This document shows positions 40,859 to 51,048 of a DNA stretch of 55,078 bases, piece by piece. The DNA is from Sphingobium nicotianae. GTDB lineage: Bacteria > Pseudomonadota > Alphaproteobacteria > Sphingomonadales > Sphingomonadaceae. Location of the stretch: positions 1-55,078 of the forward strand of contig NZ_JAHGAW010000018.1 in NCBI RefSeq assembly GCF_018603885.1, in the 5' to 3' direction. The notes under the pieces are model-generated. The model did no database searches and was not told the DNA's origin. It saw nothing but the letters and a program-made list of their open reading frames with translations. The number at the start of each line of letters is the position of its first letter. The first letter of the stretch is position 1. Both the position numbers and the translations under genes were made by a program.

Positions 40859-42253
40859 ATGAAAAATAGTCCTGTTCCGCTGATCGCGCTCGCATTGCTG
40901 GCGGGGTGCGTGCGGTATCAGCCGACCCCGGTCTCCGTATCGGACCGCGCGACGCAGCGCATGAATGCGACCCTGGACGGTGCGGCGATTGGCACCGCGG
41001 TGCGACGCATCGCCCCCGACGCGCCGCCGGCTTCGACGGGTATGGACAGGCTCGCATTGTTCGCGGCCCTGCTGGAGCACGACCCCAAAGTCGCTGCGGC
41101 GCGCGCGGCAATCGCGACTGCCGAGGCCGACGCGCGAAAAAACCGCCAGGGACCTGGGCCGACGTTCACGCTGACAAGCGAGTACGCCAATGACCCGTCG
41201 ACCAGTTCGCCCTGGCTATTTGGCGGTGCGATCGATCTGCCTCTCGATATTGGCGGACAGCGCAAGGCGCGGCTCGATCGCGCCGATCTCGCCGTGGCTA
41301 TGGCGCGGTCCGATTACGCCGAAATGCTGTGGAGCGAACGCATGGCCTTGCGGCGTGCGCTCATCGATGCCGAGATCGCCCGGCGACAGGTCGCCTTGGG
41401 TGAAGAGATTGTCGCGCTACGGGATCGCCAGATTGCGGCGCTCGAACGGCAGGTCGCTTCAGGGGAACTGGCCGGCGCTGCTGTAGCGCCCAATCGGGCC
41501 CTGCGCGCGCAGGAATTGAGAGCGCTCGAGGATGCCAGAGCACGCGTCGTGGCCGCGCGAACAGCGATTACCGGCATTCTCGGCGTTCCGGCGTCAGCCA
41601 TTGCGGACATCGGCTTGGTCTGGCCCGAGTTCGATGCGCCGGGCGCCGAACCGGTCGCGATTACTCCAGCCATGCGGGTTCAGGCGGTGTCGGCCCGTGC
41701 CGACATCCTTAAGTCGCTCGCCGCATATGATCAGACCGAAGCGGATGTCCGGCTCGAGATTGCCAAGCAATATCCGTCTATCAGTCTGGCACCTGGCTAC
41801 ACCTGGGAGCGCGGCCTGGTGAAGCTGCCTCTCTCGGTCAATCTGGCGCTGCCGAGTTTCGATCTCAATCGGGCTGCCATCCGCTCGGCGCTCGCCAAGC
41901 GCGATGAAGCCGGAGCGGTCATCGAGCAGGCCATTGCAGCGGCTCAGGCCGAAATCGATGCGGCGTTGGTAGAGCGTGCAGCCGCATTGGCAGCGCTCAA
42001 GCGCCTGCGCGAAAGCGAGCTGCCTCAGACCAAGGCCAGTGCGGATCGCGCTCAGGCGCAGCTGGCGAGGGGCCAGATTGCGCGCGCCGAATGGGCGGAT
42101 GCGCAACTCGCCGAACTTGCCGCACGGCTGGGTGCTCTCGACACTTTGGCGCGCATCCAAGCCGCCGAGGCGGCCCTCGAGAACGGCATGCGGCGGCCAT
42201 TGGAAGGACCGGAACTCATGATCAAGCCGGACCGGTTGGAGGCAAGACGATGA
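40859..42253 (+). CDS. TolC-type outer-membrane efflux lipoprotein
   Basis: The 464-residue outer-membrane factor begins with a lipoprotein signal (PLIALALLAGC, lipobox Cys at about residue 16). It continues with two OEP-type repeats of long coiled-coil helices rich in Ala, Arg and Glu (about 75-250 and 290-455), separated by a strand region with GPGPTFTLTSEY. It would form the trimeric exit duct of the tripartite pump encoded with the next two genes. Its stop overlaps the adaptor gene start (ATGA). Confidence 0.88.
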   Translation: MKNSPVPLIALALLAGCVRYQPTPVSVSDRATQRMNATLDGAAIGTAVRRIAPDAPPASTGMDRLALFAALLEHDPKVAAARAAIATAEADARKNRQGPGPTFTLTSEYANDPSTSSPWLFGGAIDLPLDIGGQRKARLDRADLAVAMARSDYAEMLWSERMALRRALIDAEIARRQVALGEEIVALRDRQIAALERQVASGELAGAAVAPNRALRAQELRALEDARARVVAARTAITGILGVPASAIADIGLVWPEFDAPGAEPVAITPAMRVQAVSARADILKSLAAYDQTEADVRLEIAKQYPSISLAPGYTWERGLVKLPLSVNLALPSFDLNRAAIRSALAKRDEAGAVIEQAIAAAQAEIDAALVERAAALAALKRLRESELPQTKASADRAQAQLARGQIARAEWADAQLAELAARLGALDTLARIQAAEAALENGMRRPLEGPELMIKPDRLEARR

Positions 42254-43239
42254 AGGGCTGGATCGTAGGCGGCAGCGCGCTGGGCGGCGCGGCATTGGGT
42301 GCCTTGCTGATGTGGATGCTGGCGCCGGGATCGGCACCCGAAGCCGAGGGTGCGGAAAGGGCCAGCGTATCAGCGGAGACTTCGGAAAAGGCTGAGGGGC
42401 TGCAAATCGACGAGAAGCAGCAATCCGCCGCCGGGATCAAGATCGCACCCGTCGGGGCAGCGCACGCCGGATCGAGCCGTACGGGCTATGCACGTGCGCT
42501 GGACCTGAGCCCGCTGGCTTCGCTTGCCGCCGATGCCGAGGCCGCGCGTGTCGCCGTCGCGACATCGCAGAAGGAAGTCGCGCGCCTCGCTGCACTCGCC
42601 GGGCAAGACCAGAGTGCGTCGCCCAAGGATCTTGAGGCTGCCCAATCGCAGCTCGCTGCCGACAAATCGAAGCTGACGCTCGCCTGTCGCAAGATCGGGC
42701 TCGATTTCGGCGCCGGGCTGACCCGCCTCGGTTGCGAGAGTATTTCAGGGCTCGTGCGCGATGCAGCGTTGGGCCGGGCGGCGCTGGTCCGCACCGACAT
42801 GACGCAGGGTTTGCCGCCAGCGAGCGGCACGATCGTCATCGGCGAAGGCTCGGACGCGATGTCCGTTCAAATACTGGGTCCGGCGGTCGGCGCCGACACG
42901 CAGCTTCAGACCGCAGGCGTCCTTGCTTTGGCGAGAGGAGCGGGTGCCGCCCGATTGGCCGTCGGTCGCGTGCTGCCGGTCCATCTCACTGTGAATGGCG
43001 CGGAAGCCGGCGTGCTGGTGCCGCGTACGGCGCTCATGCGCGCAGACGGCGGGCAGTTTGTCTATCGTGCGCAAGGTGGTGGGCGTTTTGCGCGCGTGGC
43101 GCTGACCGGTGGCGCGCCGATGGCGGGCGGCTGGTTCTTTGCTGGCGGCCCGCTCAAACCGGGCGACGCGATCGTCGTATCCGGTGCGACCACACTCCTC
43201 GGGATCGAACGCGGTTCTCAGGAAGCGGGCGGCGACTGA
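42250..43239 (+). CDS. RND efflux periplasmic adaptor (membrane fusion protein)
   Basis: A 329-residue adaptor with an N-terminal membrane anchor (residues 5-25, GGSALGGAALGALLMWML). A first strand region LQIDEKQQSAAGIKIAPV is typical of CusB/CzcB-type adaptors. A short helical hairpin (about 80-145) and a C-terminal part with GVLVPRTALMRADGGQFVY and GDAIVVSGATTLLG follow. It is at the short end of the family. It links the RND pump to the TolC-like duct. The RND gene starts 3 bases downstream. Confidence 0.85.
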   Translation: MKGWIVGGSALGGAALGALLMWMLAPGSAPEAEGAERASVSAETSEKAEGLQIDEKQQSAAGIKIAPVGAAHAGSSRTGYARALDLSPLASLAADAEAARVAVATSQKEVARLAALAGQDQSASPKDLEAAQSQLAADKSKLTLACRKIGLDFGAGLTRLGCESISGLVRDAALGRAALVRTDMTQGLPPASGTIVIGEGSDAMSVQILGPAVGADTQLQTAGVLALARGAGAARLAVGRVLPVHLTVNGAEAGVLVPRTALMRADGGQFVYRAQGGGRFARVALTGGAPMAGGWFFAGGPLKPGDAIVVSGATTLLGIERGSQEAGGD

Positions 43240-43242
43240 TCC

Positions 43243-46200
43243 ATGCTGACTTTCATCGTCCGACATTCGCTTCGTTTTCCCTGGCTCGTCATGCTGCTGG
43301 CGGCCCTGTTGCTGGTCTTCGGCGTCCAGGTCGTGCGTTCAGCGGCGTACGACGTGTTTCCCGAATTCGTGCCGCCGCAAGCCACGGTTCAGACCGAAGC
43401 GCGCGGTTATGTCGCCGAACAGGTCGAGGCGCTCGTCACCCGGCCGCTCGAATCCATCATCAACGGCGCCAATGGCGTTGAGTCCGTACGCTCGGAATCG
43501 ATCCAGGGTCTCTCGGTCATCAGCATAACCTTCAAGGAAGGCAGCGACCCTTATCGCGCCCGCCAGCAGGTGTCGGAGGCCCTGGCTGATGCTTCGTCTC
43601 AGCTCCCCTCAGGGGTTGGGCCGCCAGTCATCACCCCACTGACCTCTTCGACCATGGACCTCCTCAAGATCGGCTTCGTCAGTGACAAGATGAGCCCGAT
43701 GGAATTGCGCGACCTCGTCCAATGGACCGTGCGGCCGCGGCTGCTCGCGGCGCGAGGTGTGGCGCGGGCCAATGTCTATGGCGGCCAGCAGCGACGGATC
43801 GAAGTGCGTGTCCGTCCCGCCGACCTCCTGGCGCATGACCTATCGCTCGCCGATGTCGCGACCGCGACGCAGCACATCCTGCAGATCAACGGCGGCGGCT
43901 TCGCGGACACGCCCAACCAGCGCATCCTGATCGAGCCGGACAGCGGCAGCCTCTCGACGCAGGCAATCGCGCGCACCGTGCTGGCTTCGGGGTCCGGTGG
44001 CGGCGGCCTGCACATTGGCGACGTTGCCGATGTCGTCGAGGCGCCGATGCCGGCCTTTGGTGACGCGCTTGTCATGGGCAAGCCCGGCGTCCTGCTGACG
44101 CTGTCGAGCCAATATGGCGCCAACACGCTGGATGCCACCAAGGCGGTCGAGGCGGGGCTGACCGAAATCGTGCCGGCCCTCAAAGCGAAGGGTGTCACCG
44201 TCTATCCGGCGATGCATCGTCCGGCCAATTTCATCGAGACAGCGCTATCCGGAATCCAGCGCGATCTCTTGATCGGCGCGGCGATGATCGCTGTCGTCTT
44301 GTTGCTCTTCATGCGCGACCTGCGGGTGGCGGCGATCACGTTCCTGTCCATCCCGCTCTCGCTTCTGGCCGCGCTGACCGTACTCCATCTGGCTGGGCAG
44401 ACCATCAACACCATGACGCTGGGTGGCCTTGCCGTGGCGCTTGGCGTCGTGATCGACGATGCTATCGTCGACATCGAGAATATCGTCCGGCGCTTGCGCG
44501 GCGTGGAAGAGACCGACGATCGCCGGGCGATCATCGAGCATGCGTCGATCGAGGTGCGCGGTCCCGTCGTCTACGCGACATTCGTCCTCGCGCTCACCAT
44601 CATGCCCATCCTGTTCCTGACCGGCCTGCAGGGCGCCTTCTTCGCCCCGCTGGCTCTGTCGTTCCTGCTCGCCGTGTTGGCCTCGCTGATCGTCGCCATG
44701 ACGGTGACGCCTGCGTTGGCCTTGTTGCTGCTCGGTCGATCCAAACCGCACGACGAGCCCGCGCTGCTCGGTCGGTTCAAGGATCGCCATCAGGCGATTG
44801 CCGAGATGCTTTTCGGCCGGCCTGGCGCCATCGCAATTGGCGTGGGGACGATTGGTCTCGTTGCCGTGCTGGGTGCGGCGACGTTCGGTAGCGAGTTGCT
44901 GCCATCGTTCCGCGAGCGGCACTATGTCGTCGGTGTTCACGGCCCAGTCGGCGCTTCCTTCGATTGGATGCGGCGCACGGGGCAGCGAATCTCCAAACAG
45001 CTACTCGCGATTCCCGAGGTGCTCAGCATCGAGGAGCAGATGGGTCGTGCCGAGGCCGGTGAGGACACATGGGAGCCCAATGTCGGCGAATTCCATGTGC
45101 GCCTGAGGGCGGTGGGCGGCGCGGGCGAAGATGCAGCGCAGGAGAAAATTCGCGCTGTGCTCGAGGGCACGCCGGCGCTGCAGAGCGAGGTCACGACATT
45201 CCTTGGCGATCGTATCGGCGAGTCGTTGTCTGGCGAGACATCGGCGGTTGTCGTCAGTGTGCAGGGTGGCGATCTCGATACCCTCGACCGCGTCGCCAAT
45301 CAGGTCGCGGCCCAGCTCAAAGCCACACCGAACGCGGCGGACGTGCAGGTTCAGATGCAGCCGGGGACGCCCATATTGCGCATCGCGCTCGATCCCGAGC
45401 GTATGGCGCTTCACGGCGTTGATCCCGCCAATGCCGGTGAAGCAATCGACGCCGTGTTCGAAGGTGTCCCGGCCGGGCAGCTCAGCCTCGCTGACCGCAC
45501 TGTTGGCGCCGCTGTCGTCGTGCCCCCTGAGTTTCGTCAGGATCCTGAGGCCGTCGGCGAAATGCTCGTACGCGGCACCAATGGACAGGCCGTTCGCCTT
45601 GCGGACATTTCGACAATCGCGCTTGAAGAAGGCCGTGCGGCCATCGCCCATGACGCCGGGCAACGCCGGCAGGTCGTCACCGCCAACGTGACCGGCAGCG
45701 ATGTTTCGGGCTTTGTGACTCAGGCCAAGCAGCGTATCGCCGCCAATATACATCTGCCAGGCGGCGTTTATCTCTCATGGGGTGGCCAGGCTGAGGGACA
45801 GGGTGCGGCTGCGCGTCAGCTCGCAGGCAATGTGGCGCTTGCAGCGATCGCCATCATTGCCCTGCTGATCCTGGCATTTGGCGGCGTGCGGCCTGCGTTG
45901 CTCATCATTGCCGGTATGCCCTTGGCCTTGGCAGGCGGCGTGATTGCGGTTTGGTTTGGTGGTGGGATCCTGTCGCTCGGCGCGTTGGTCGGATTCGTGA
46001 CGCTGTTTGGCATCTCCGCGCGCAATTCGATCCTGCTCATTTCTCATGCGGACCATCTCGTTCGCGAGGAGGGTGCGAACTGGTCGCGGGATACGGTGCT
46101 GCGCGCGACGCGCGAGCGCGTGGCACCCATCATGATGACGGCTTTGGTGACGGCCTTTGGCCTCGCGCCGCTGGCATTAGAATCGGGACAAGCCGGACGG

Positions 46201-46320
46201 GAAGTCCAAGGTCCCATGGCCATGGTCATTCTAGGCGGTCTCGTCAGCTCGCTCGTTCTGACACTGCTCTTGCTTCCCGCGCTGACTTTGCGCTGGCGGT
46301 TTCGCAATTCCCACGACTAA
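43243..46320 (+). CDS. RND efflux transporter, CusA/CzcA (heavy-metal efflux) type
   Basis: The 1025-residue inner-membrane pump has the 12-helix RND plan with two large periplasmic loops. The N-terminus FPWLVMLLAALLLVFG followed by AAYDVFPEFVPPQ, and the fourth helix with ALGVVIDDAIVDIEN, resemble the heavy-metal efflux branch more than the AcrB branch. The second half contains GVRPALLIIAGMPLALAGG and SARNSILLISH. The ion or solute cannot be read from the sequence. Operon context with a YncE protein, a TolC-like lipoprotein and an adaptor makes a complete tripartite system next to a two-component system and TonB receptor. Confidence 0.9.
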   Translation: MLTFIVRHSLRFPWLVMLLAALLLVFGVQVVRSAAYDVFPEFVPPQATVQTEARGYVAEQVEALVTRPLESIINGANGVESVRSESIQGLSVISITFKEGSDPYRARQQVSEALADASSQLPSGVGPPVITPLTSSTMDLLKIGFVSDKMSPMELRDLVQWTVRPRLLAARGVARANVYGGQQRRIEVRVRPADLLAHDLSLADVATATQHILQINGGGFADTPNQRILIEPDSGSLSTQAIARTVLASGSGGGGLHIGDVADVVEAPMPAFGDALVMGKPGVLLTLSSQYGANTLDATKAVEAGLTEIVPALKAKGVTVYPAMHRPANFIETALSGIQRDLLIGAAMIAVVLLLFMRDLRVAAITFLSIPLSLLAALTVLHLAGQTINTMTLGGLAVALGVVIDDAIVDIENIVRRLRGVEETDDRRAIIEHASIEVRGPVVYATFVLALTIMPILFLTGLQGAFFAPLALSFLLAVLASLIVAMTVTPALALLLLGRSKPHDEPALLGRFKDRHQAIAEMLFGRPGAIAIGVGTIGLVAVLGAATFGSELLPSFRERHYVVGVHGPVGASFDWMRRTGQRISKQLLAIPEVLSIEEQMGRAEAGEDTWEPNVGEFHVRLRAVGGAGEDAAQEKIRAVLEGTPALQSEVTTFLGDRIGESLSGETSAVVVSVQGGDLDTLDRVANQVAAQLKATPNAADVQVQMQPGTPILRIALDPERMALHGVDPANAGEAIDAVFEGVPAGQLSLADRTVGAAVVVPPEFRQDPEAVGEMLVRGTNGQAVRLADISTIALEEGRAAIAHDAGQRRQVVTANVTGSDVSGFVTQAKQRIAANIHLPGGVYLSWGGQAEGQGAAARQLAGNVALAAIAIIALLILAFGGVRPALLIIAGMPLALAGGVIAVWFGGGILSLGALVGFVTLFGISARNSILLISHADHLVREEGANWSRDTVLRATRERVAPIMMTALVTAFGLAPLALESGQAGREVQGPMAMVILGGLVSSLVLTLLLLPALTLRWRFRNSHD

Positions 46321-46661
46321 AGTTGGTGCGGCAGGCCGAGTCTGACGGGACATCTAATACTGCCGCCGGGATACCAAAGCGCCGGGCGCCCCTGAGTTTG
46401 ATATTGACCACTTGTCGCGATGCGTCGAAGGCATTGAGACGCCGACGGACACGGTCCCGTAGCTGCCGATATATTTGATAATCTTAGGCTACAGCCTGTC
46501 ACCGCTACGTCGCGATGAGTTCGTCGACAGCCAGCCCAGACGTTTCGGGGAAGTCCTACTCCGCCAACATTGCAGACAATCGACCGTTCGAAACGGCTCT
46601 CTAAAACCTGCCCTTCGTTCATCGAGTTGCCGTACGGTAGCGAGCGACCGGACCATGGGAC
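46321..46661. other. Intergenic region at the left border of the defence island
   Basis: These 341 bases lie between the ends of the RND pump gene and the WYL regulator gene. No gene, clear terminator or repeat was recognised. The sequence is less GC-rich than the neighbouring genes, which would suit an insertion border. Confidence 0.35.
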
Positions 46662-47651
46662 TTAAGGGAGCGCCTCGAACTCGCGCTGATGGCCATTGAT
46701 CATCTCTCGCAGCGCTGCTGGCTGCAGCACCTCAACTGATTTGCCCCACGTGTAGAGGTGCCAGCACATCTCGAGATACCCGGACGCCCTGAACCTTACG
46801 AGCAGCGATCCGTTCTTTTCCTCTTCAACTGTTTGAGTCGGATGGAACACAAACCGGCGGGCGTGGTCGGCAGCGTCAGGGGAAAAGCGCCACACCACCT
46901 CTCCGTGCTGCGCCTCACTCTCGTACGAGCCAAAGCCCTTCTCGGCATGGGCGCTGAGGCTGAAGCCCGGATCGATGTCGAAGCTTTCGTCGAGCACTTC
47001 GGCTGAATAAATCTCCTCCACGCGGTAGTGCTGGAGACGTCCAGCCTTTTTCGCCGTGTCGCGTGCGACGAGATAGCGCCGGACGCCGAGCAGCAGGCCG
47101 TGCGGTGCGACCACGCGTTCGCTCGGCTTGTCCTGCGTGCGCCGGCGGTAGGCGATCCGTAGCAGGAACGGCCCCTTCAGTGCCTCCGAGATCGCGGCGT
47201 TGACCTCGCTGTTCATGACGGGCTGCGGACCGGGTCGGGCGGCGTGGCCGAGCGCCTCGAGGAGCGCTTCCTCGTCGACCGCGAGCCGCGTCCCGGCACC
47301 GGGCGGGAGGAGCGCCCGCACCTTGGACTGGAGCTGGCGTAGCGTCGCCGCCTCCGCCGTCATCTGGTCGGCCTCGAGTTCGGTGATCGCGGTCGCGAGT
47401 GCGGCCAGCTCCTCCGCCGAGGGCGTCAGGAGCGGCGCGATAACCTTTGCGTGAATACGCCAGCGACGCTTGCGGTCGTCGCCGTCCTCGGTATCGGTTT
47501 GCGGGAACGCTGCCTGCAGCGCGTCGGTCATCCGTTGCGCTGTGCGGTGCGAGCAGCCCCACTCATCGACGATTTCCTCGAGCGACACGCCGCTCCGGCT
47601 CGTCGCCATCATTGCGAGCTTGAGCAGTTCCTGACCCTTCGCGAACGACAT
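46662..47651 (-). CDS. WYL-domain transcriptional regulator
   Basis: The 329-residue regulator has an N-terminal winged helix (residues about 1-60, LEEIVDEWGCSHRTAQRMTDAL), a WYL domain in the middle (about 150-225, LRIAYRRRTQDKPSERVVAPHGLLLGVRRYLVARD, where RYL replaces the canonical W-Y-L) and a C-terminal WCX-type extension. The plan resembles CapW/BrxR regulators that repress phage-defence operons until a nucleic-acid signal is sensed. It is divergent from the nuclease-helicase gene with 55 bases between the starts, which contain a TGACA/TGTCA dyad. It probably represses the defence operon and itself. Confidence 0.88.
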   Translation of the reverse strand: MSFAKGQELLKLAMMATSRSGVSLEEIVDEWGCSHRTAQRMTDALQAAFPQTDTEDGDDRKRRWRIHAKVIAPLLTPSAEELAALATAITELEADQMTAEAATLRQLQSKVRALLPPGAGTRLAVDEEALLEALGHAARPGPQPVMNSEVNAAISEALKGPFLLRIAYRRRTQDKPSERVVAPHGLLLGVRRYLVARDTAKKAGRLQHYRVEEIYSAEVLDESFDIDPGFSLSAHAEKGFGSYESEAQHGEVVWRFSPDAADHARRFVFHPTQTVEEEKNGSLLVRFRASGYLEMCWHLYTWGKSVEVLQPAALREMINGHQREFEALP

Positions 47652-47661
47652 AGAATCACCC

Positions 47662-47676
47662 TGACAGCTTTTGTCA
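47662..47676. promoter_or_regulatory. Dyad between WYL regulator and nuclease-helicase genes
   Basis: TGACA-GCTTT-TGTCA is a perfect 5-bp dyad in the 55-base divergent promoter region. It is the natural candidate for the WYL protein binding site. A similar sequence recurs at 51036-51050. Confidence 0.5.
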
Positions 47677-47706
47677 CCCTTATGTGCTATATCGCAGGAA
47701 AGGGGA

Positions 47707-50700
47707 ATGCGTATGCGCAGGATCGATGGAGCGTTGAGGCTTTCGGCCTCTGATTTAATGCGATTCAAGGGTTGTCGTCACGCGACCACGCTGGACCTGC
47801 GGCTAATCGAGATCGGCGACCTGTCGCCGAGCGAGGACGGTGCCGAAGCCGAACTGCTGCAGCGGCAGGGTGACGAGCATGAGCTTGGCTTCCTGGACCA
47901 GCTGAAGGCCGATGGCCGCAGGGTCATCGAGATCCCGAAGGACGGCCTGTCGCTGGAGGAGTCCGTCCGCCTTACGCTCGAGGCAATGCTGGACGGACCC
48001 GATGTGATCTTCCAGGGCGCGCTACTAGATGGCGCGTGGGGCGGCTACAGCGACTTCCTTGAGCGCGTCGAACGGCCGTCCGAGCTCGGCGCGTGGTCCT
48101 ACGAGGTCGTTGACACCAAGCTGAAGCGCAAGCCCGATCCGAAGCACGTTCTGCAGCTCTGCCTCTACAGCGACCTGCTTGCGAAGGTGCAGGGCGTGTC
48201 GCCCGACGCTGCCCACCTGCAACTCGGCGACGGTAGCCGCTTTACCGTGCGGCTGTCGGATGTCTCGTCCTATGCGTGCCACGCGCGCCGGATGCTCGAG
48301 GCTTTCCTCGTCGAGCGGCCTGAGACCCGCCCCGAACCCGTATCCGCATGCGCGCTCTGCCGCTGGAGCGACCGGTGCGAAGAGCGCTGGGAGGCCGAGG
48401 ACAGCCTCGCGCTTATCGCCGGCATCAGCCGGTCGCAGCTCCAGAAGCTGGAGGCTGCAGGAATCGACACGATGGCGAGTCTCGCTGCGCGTGCTGATCG
48501 CATTCCGAAGATGGCGGCCGAGACCCAGCGCAAGCTCGTCGCGCAAGCGCGGCTGCAGTCAGCTCGCCGCGCCGGAGGGCCACCCTCGTTCGAGTTGCGC
48601 GATGCCGAGCCCGGCAAGGGCTTCGGCCTGCTGCCAGCACCCGATGACGGCGATGTCTTCTACGACATCGAGGGCGACCCCTACTTCCCGGGCGGGTTGG
48701 AATATCTCCACGGCGTGTGGTTCCGCGAGAATGGCGAGTGGGAGTTCCGCGCGTTCTGGGCGCACACCCGGGAGGACGAAGGCCGCGCCGTAGCCGACCT
48801 GCTGGCGTTCTTCGTCGAGCGCATGCGTCGCTTCCCCAAAGCGCATATCTACCACTATGCAAACTACGAGATCGCCGCGCTCCGCCGGCTTACCTCGCAG
48901 CACCGGACCGGCGAAGCGGCAATGGATCAGCTCCAACGCGAGCGGCGCTTCATCGACCTGTTCAAGGTTGTGTCGGGCGCGATGGTCGCGTCGGAGAAAG
49001 GTTACTCGATCAAGGACCTTGAGGCCTTCTACATGGAGAAGCGCGCCGCAGACGTCGCGACCGCCGGCGCCAGCGTCGTATTCTACGAGGAGTGGCGGCA
49101 GACGCAGGAGCAGCGCCTGCTCGACGAGATCCAAGACTACAACCGCACCGACTGCGTATCGACCCAGCTGCTGCGCGACTGGCTCGTCCGCGACGTGCGC
49201 CCCGCGGCGATGCCGTGGCCGATGCTCGGCACAGTGCCCGAGGGTGGGGCCTTGTCCAACGTGGATGCGGAGCACGAGGAGGTGGCGGCGCTCCGCGCGC
49301 GGCTGCAGCCAGTCCGCGAGCGCATCGGCGAACGGGTCGCAGACCTGCTGCTCGACCTCAGCCAGTTCCATAAACGCGAGGACAAGCCGACGTGGTGGGC
49401 GATCTTCGATCGCCTCGCGCAGGAGAGCGAGGAACTGCTCGACGACCTCGAGTGCATCCAGGGTCTTGAGGCTGTCGGCGAGCCAGTGAAGGTCACCGCC
49501 AAGTCGTTCGAGCGGACCTACCGCTTCCCTGCGCAGGAGACGAAGCTGCGCGCAGGAAAGGCGCCGTGCGTGAAGCCGGCGGCGATGCCCGAGGACGTCA
49601 ATCTCCGGTCGATCGACCATGATACAAACACACTCGTGCTGAGGCGTTCGACGGCGAAGGGGGAGCTGCCGGATCGGCTCGATCTTCTGCCGCCGCAGCC
49701 GCTGCGCAACAGCGTCCTCAAGGATGCGGTCGCCGCGGTCACCGAGGAGATCATCGCCAACACAGGCCGGCTCCCGGCGGTCGAACACCTGCTGGCACAG
49801 TCTCCGCCGATGTTCACCGACGGTCTGCGCCCCGCCGGTATCATCCCGGCCGACGGTGACCTGCCAGCGGAGACGAGTCGCGCGATCTCGGCGATGGCCG
49901 GCACAACGCTCGCCATCCAGGGACCGCCGGGAACAGGCAAAACATACGTCAGCGCCCTCTCGATCGTGAATCTCGTCCGCGACGGCAAGCGCGTCGCGGT
50001 CTCGTCGAACAGCCACAAGGCCATAGGCAACCTGCTAGAGGCGGTGGCCGATCGCGCCCGCGCCGAGGGTGTCCGGTGCAGCATCGTCCAGAAGGCGTCC
50101 GACGATGGTGACGACGAGGCGCATCCCGGCATCGTCTTCGTCAGCGACAACGACGCCCCTGAGATTGTGACGGCAGACGTCGTCGGCGCGACCGCGTGGC
50201 ACTTCGCTCGATATACCGGCGCCGCCTACGACTATCTTTTCGTCGATGAGGCCGGGCAGGTTTCGATCGCCAACATCCTTGCCATGGCGCGCTGCGCCCG
50301 CAACATCGTGCTCGTCGGCGATCCCATGCAGCTGCCGCAACCGTCGCAGGGCAGCCACCCCGGCGACAGCGGCCGCTCCTGCCTGGAATACCTCATCGAT
50401 GGTCATCGTGTCGTTCCGTCGGATCGTGGTGTGTTCATGCCCGTGAGCCGACGCATGCACCCGCGCGTCTGCGGTTTCATCTCGACGGCTGTCTACGAGG
50501 GCAGGCTCGGGAGCGACGAGGCAGCGGGCGGCCAAACGCTGGTCTCCCGTACCGGTGAAGATCTGGTCGGAACTGGCATGCGCGCCGTGGTTCACTTCGG
50601 TCGTTCTCAGGTCAGCCCCGAGGAAATCGACGCCGTCGCGGCGCGGATCGCCGAGGTAGAGGGATCGACCTACCGCGACCGCGATGGTCGGGAGCGCGTC

Positions 50701-51048
50701 GTTGGCCCTGCCGACATTCTGGTCGTTGCGCCCTACAATGCGCAGGTGAACGCATTGCGCGCGAGGCTGCCTGGTACCGTCCGCGTTGGCACCGTCGACC
50801 GCTTCCAGGGACAGGAGGCGCCAGTGTGCCTCGTCTCGATGACGACCTCGAGCGGGGAGGAGCTGCCGAGGGACATCGCGTTCCTGTTCTCCCTCAATCG
50901 CATCAACGTCGCTGTGTCGCGGGCGCAAGTCGCGGCGATGGTCTTCGCTAGCCCGGCGCTCCTCGAGACGCCGTGCCGGACGATCGAGGAGATGGCGCTG
51001 GTAAACGCGCTATGCCTGCTGCGTGAATATGGGGGTGACAGCTTCTGA
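47707..51048 (+). CDS. Fe-S nuclease / DEDD exonuclease / SF1 helicase fusion (TM0106 plus DNA2-like)
   Basis: A 1113-residue multidomain protein. Residues 1-230 form a RecB/Cas4-like PD-(D/E)XK nuclease of the TM0106 type: Asp116 (YSDFL), Asp136-x-Lys138 (DTK) and a Gln/Tyr helix. Cys23 plus the C-x2-C-x5-C at Cys215, 218 and 224 match the iron-sulfur staple of Cas4/AddB. Residues about 315-510 look like an RNase H-like DEDD exonuclease (Asp320-x-Glu322, HYANYE, RTDC). Residues about 640-1113 form an SF1 helicase with GPPGTGKT at 739-746, DEAGQ at 847, VGDPMQLP, RFQGQE and AVSRA. It has two predicted nucleases and a motor, and heads an operon with two more genes. Defence or repair role inferred from context. 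Confidence 0.85.
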   Translation: MRMRRIDGALRLSASDLMRFKGCRHATTLDLRLIEIGDLSPSEDGAEAELLQRQGDEHELGFLDQLKADGRRVIEIPKDGLSLEESVRLTLEAMLDGPDVIFQGALLDGAWGGYSDFLERVERPSELGAWSYEVVDTKLKRKPDPKHVLQLCLYSDLLAKVQGVSPDAAHLQLGDGSRFTVRLSDVSSYACHARRMLEAFLVERPETRPEPVSACALCRWSDRCEERWEAEDSLALIAGISRSQLQKLEAAGIDTMASLAARADRIPKMAAETQRKLVAQARLQSARRAGGPPSFELRDAEPGKGFGLLPAPDDGDVFYDIEGDPYFPGGLEYLHGVWFRENGEWEFRAFWAHTREDEGRAVADLLAFFVERMRRFPKAHIYHYANYEIAALRRLTSQHRTGEAAMDQLQRERRFIDLFKVVSGAMVASEKGYSIKDLEAFYMEKRAADVATAGASVVFYEEWRQTQEQRLLDEIQDYNRTDCVSTQLLRDWLVRDVRPAAMPWPMLGTVPEGGALSNVDAEHEEVAALRARLQPVRERIGERVADLLLDLSQFHKREDKPTWWAIFDRLAQESEELLDDLECIQGLEAVGEPVKVTAKSFERTYRFPAQETKLRAGKAPCVKPAAMPEDVNLRSIDHDTNTLVLRRSTAKGELPDRLDLLPPQPLRNSVLKDAVAAVTEEIIANTGRLPAVEHLLAQSPPMFTDGLRPAGIIPADGDLPAETSRAISAMAGTTLAIQGPPGTGKTYVSALSIVNLVRDGKRVAVSSNSHKAIGNLLEAVADRARAEGVRCSIVQKASDDGDDEAHPGIVFVSDNDAPEIVTADVVGATAWHFARYTGAAYDYLFVDEAGQVSIANILAMARCARNIVLVGDPMQLPQPSQGSHPGDSGRSCLEYLIDGHRVVPSDRGVFMPVSRRMHPRVCGFISTAVYEGRLGSDEAAGGQTLVSRTGEDLVGTGMRAVVHFGRSQVSPEEIDAVAARIAEVEGSTYRDRDGRERVVGPADILVVAPYNAQVNALRARLPGTVRVGTVDRFQGQEAPVCLVSMTTSSGEELPRDIAFLFSLNRINVAVSRAQVAAMVFASPALLETPCRTIEEMALVNALCLLREYGGDSF

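Noticed and set aside
48559..50016. 485-codon reverse open frame inside the nuclease-helicase gene
   Set aside because: It is antisense to conserved helicase and exonuclease motifs and shows no recognisable domain or ribosome binding site.
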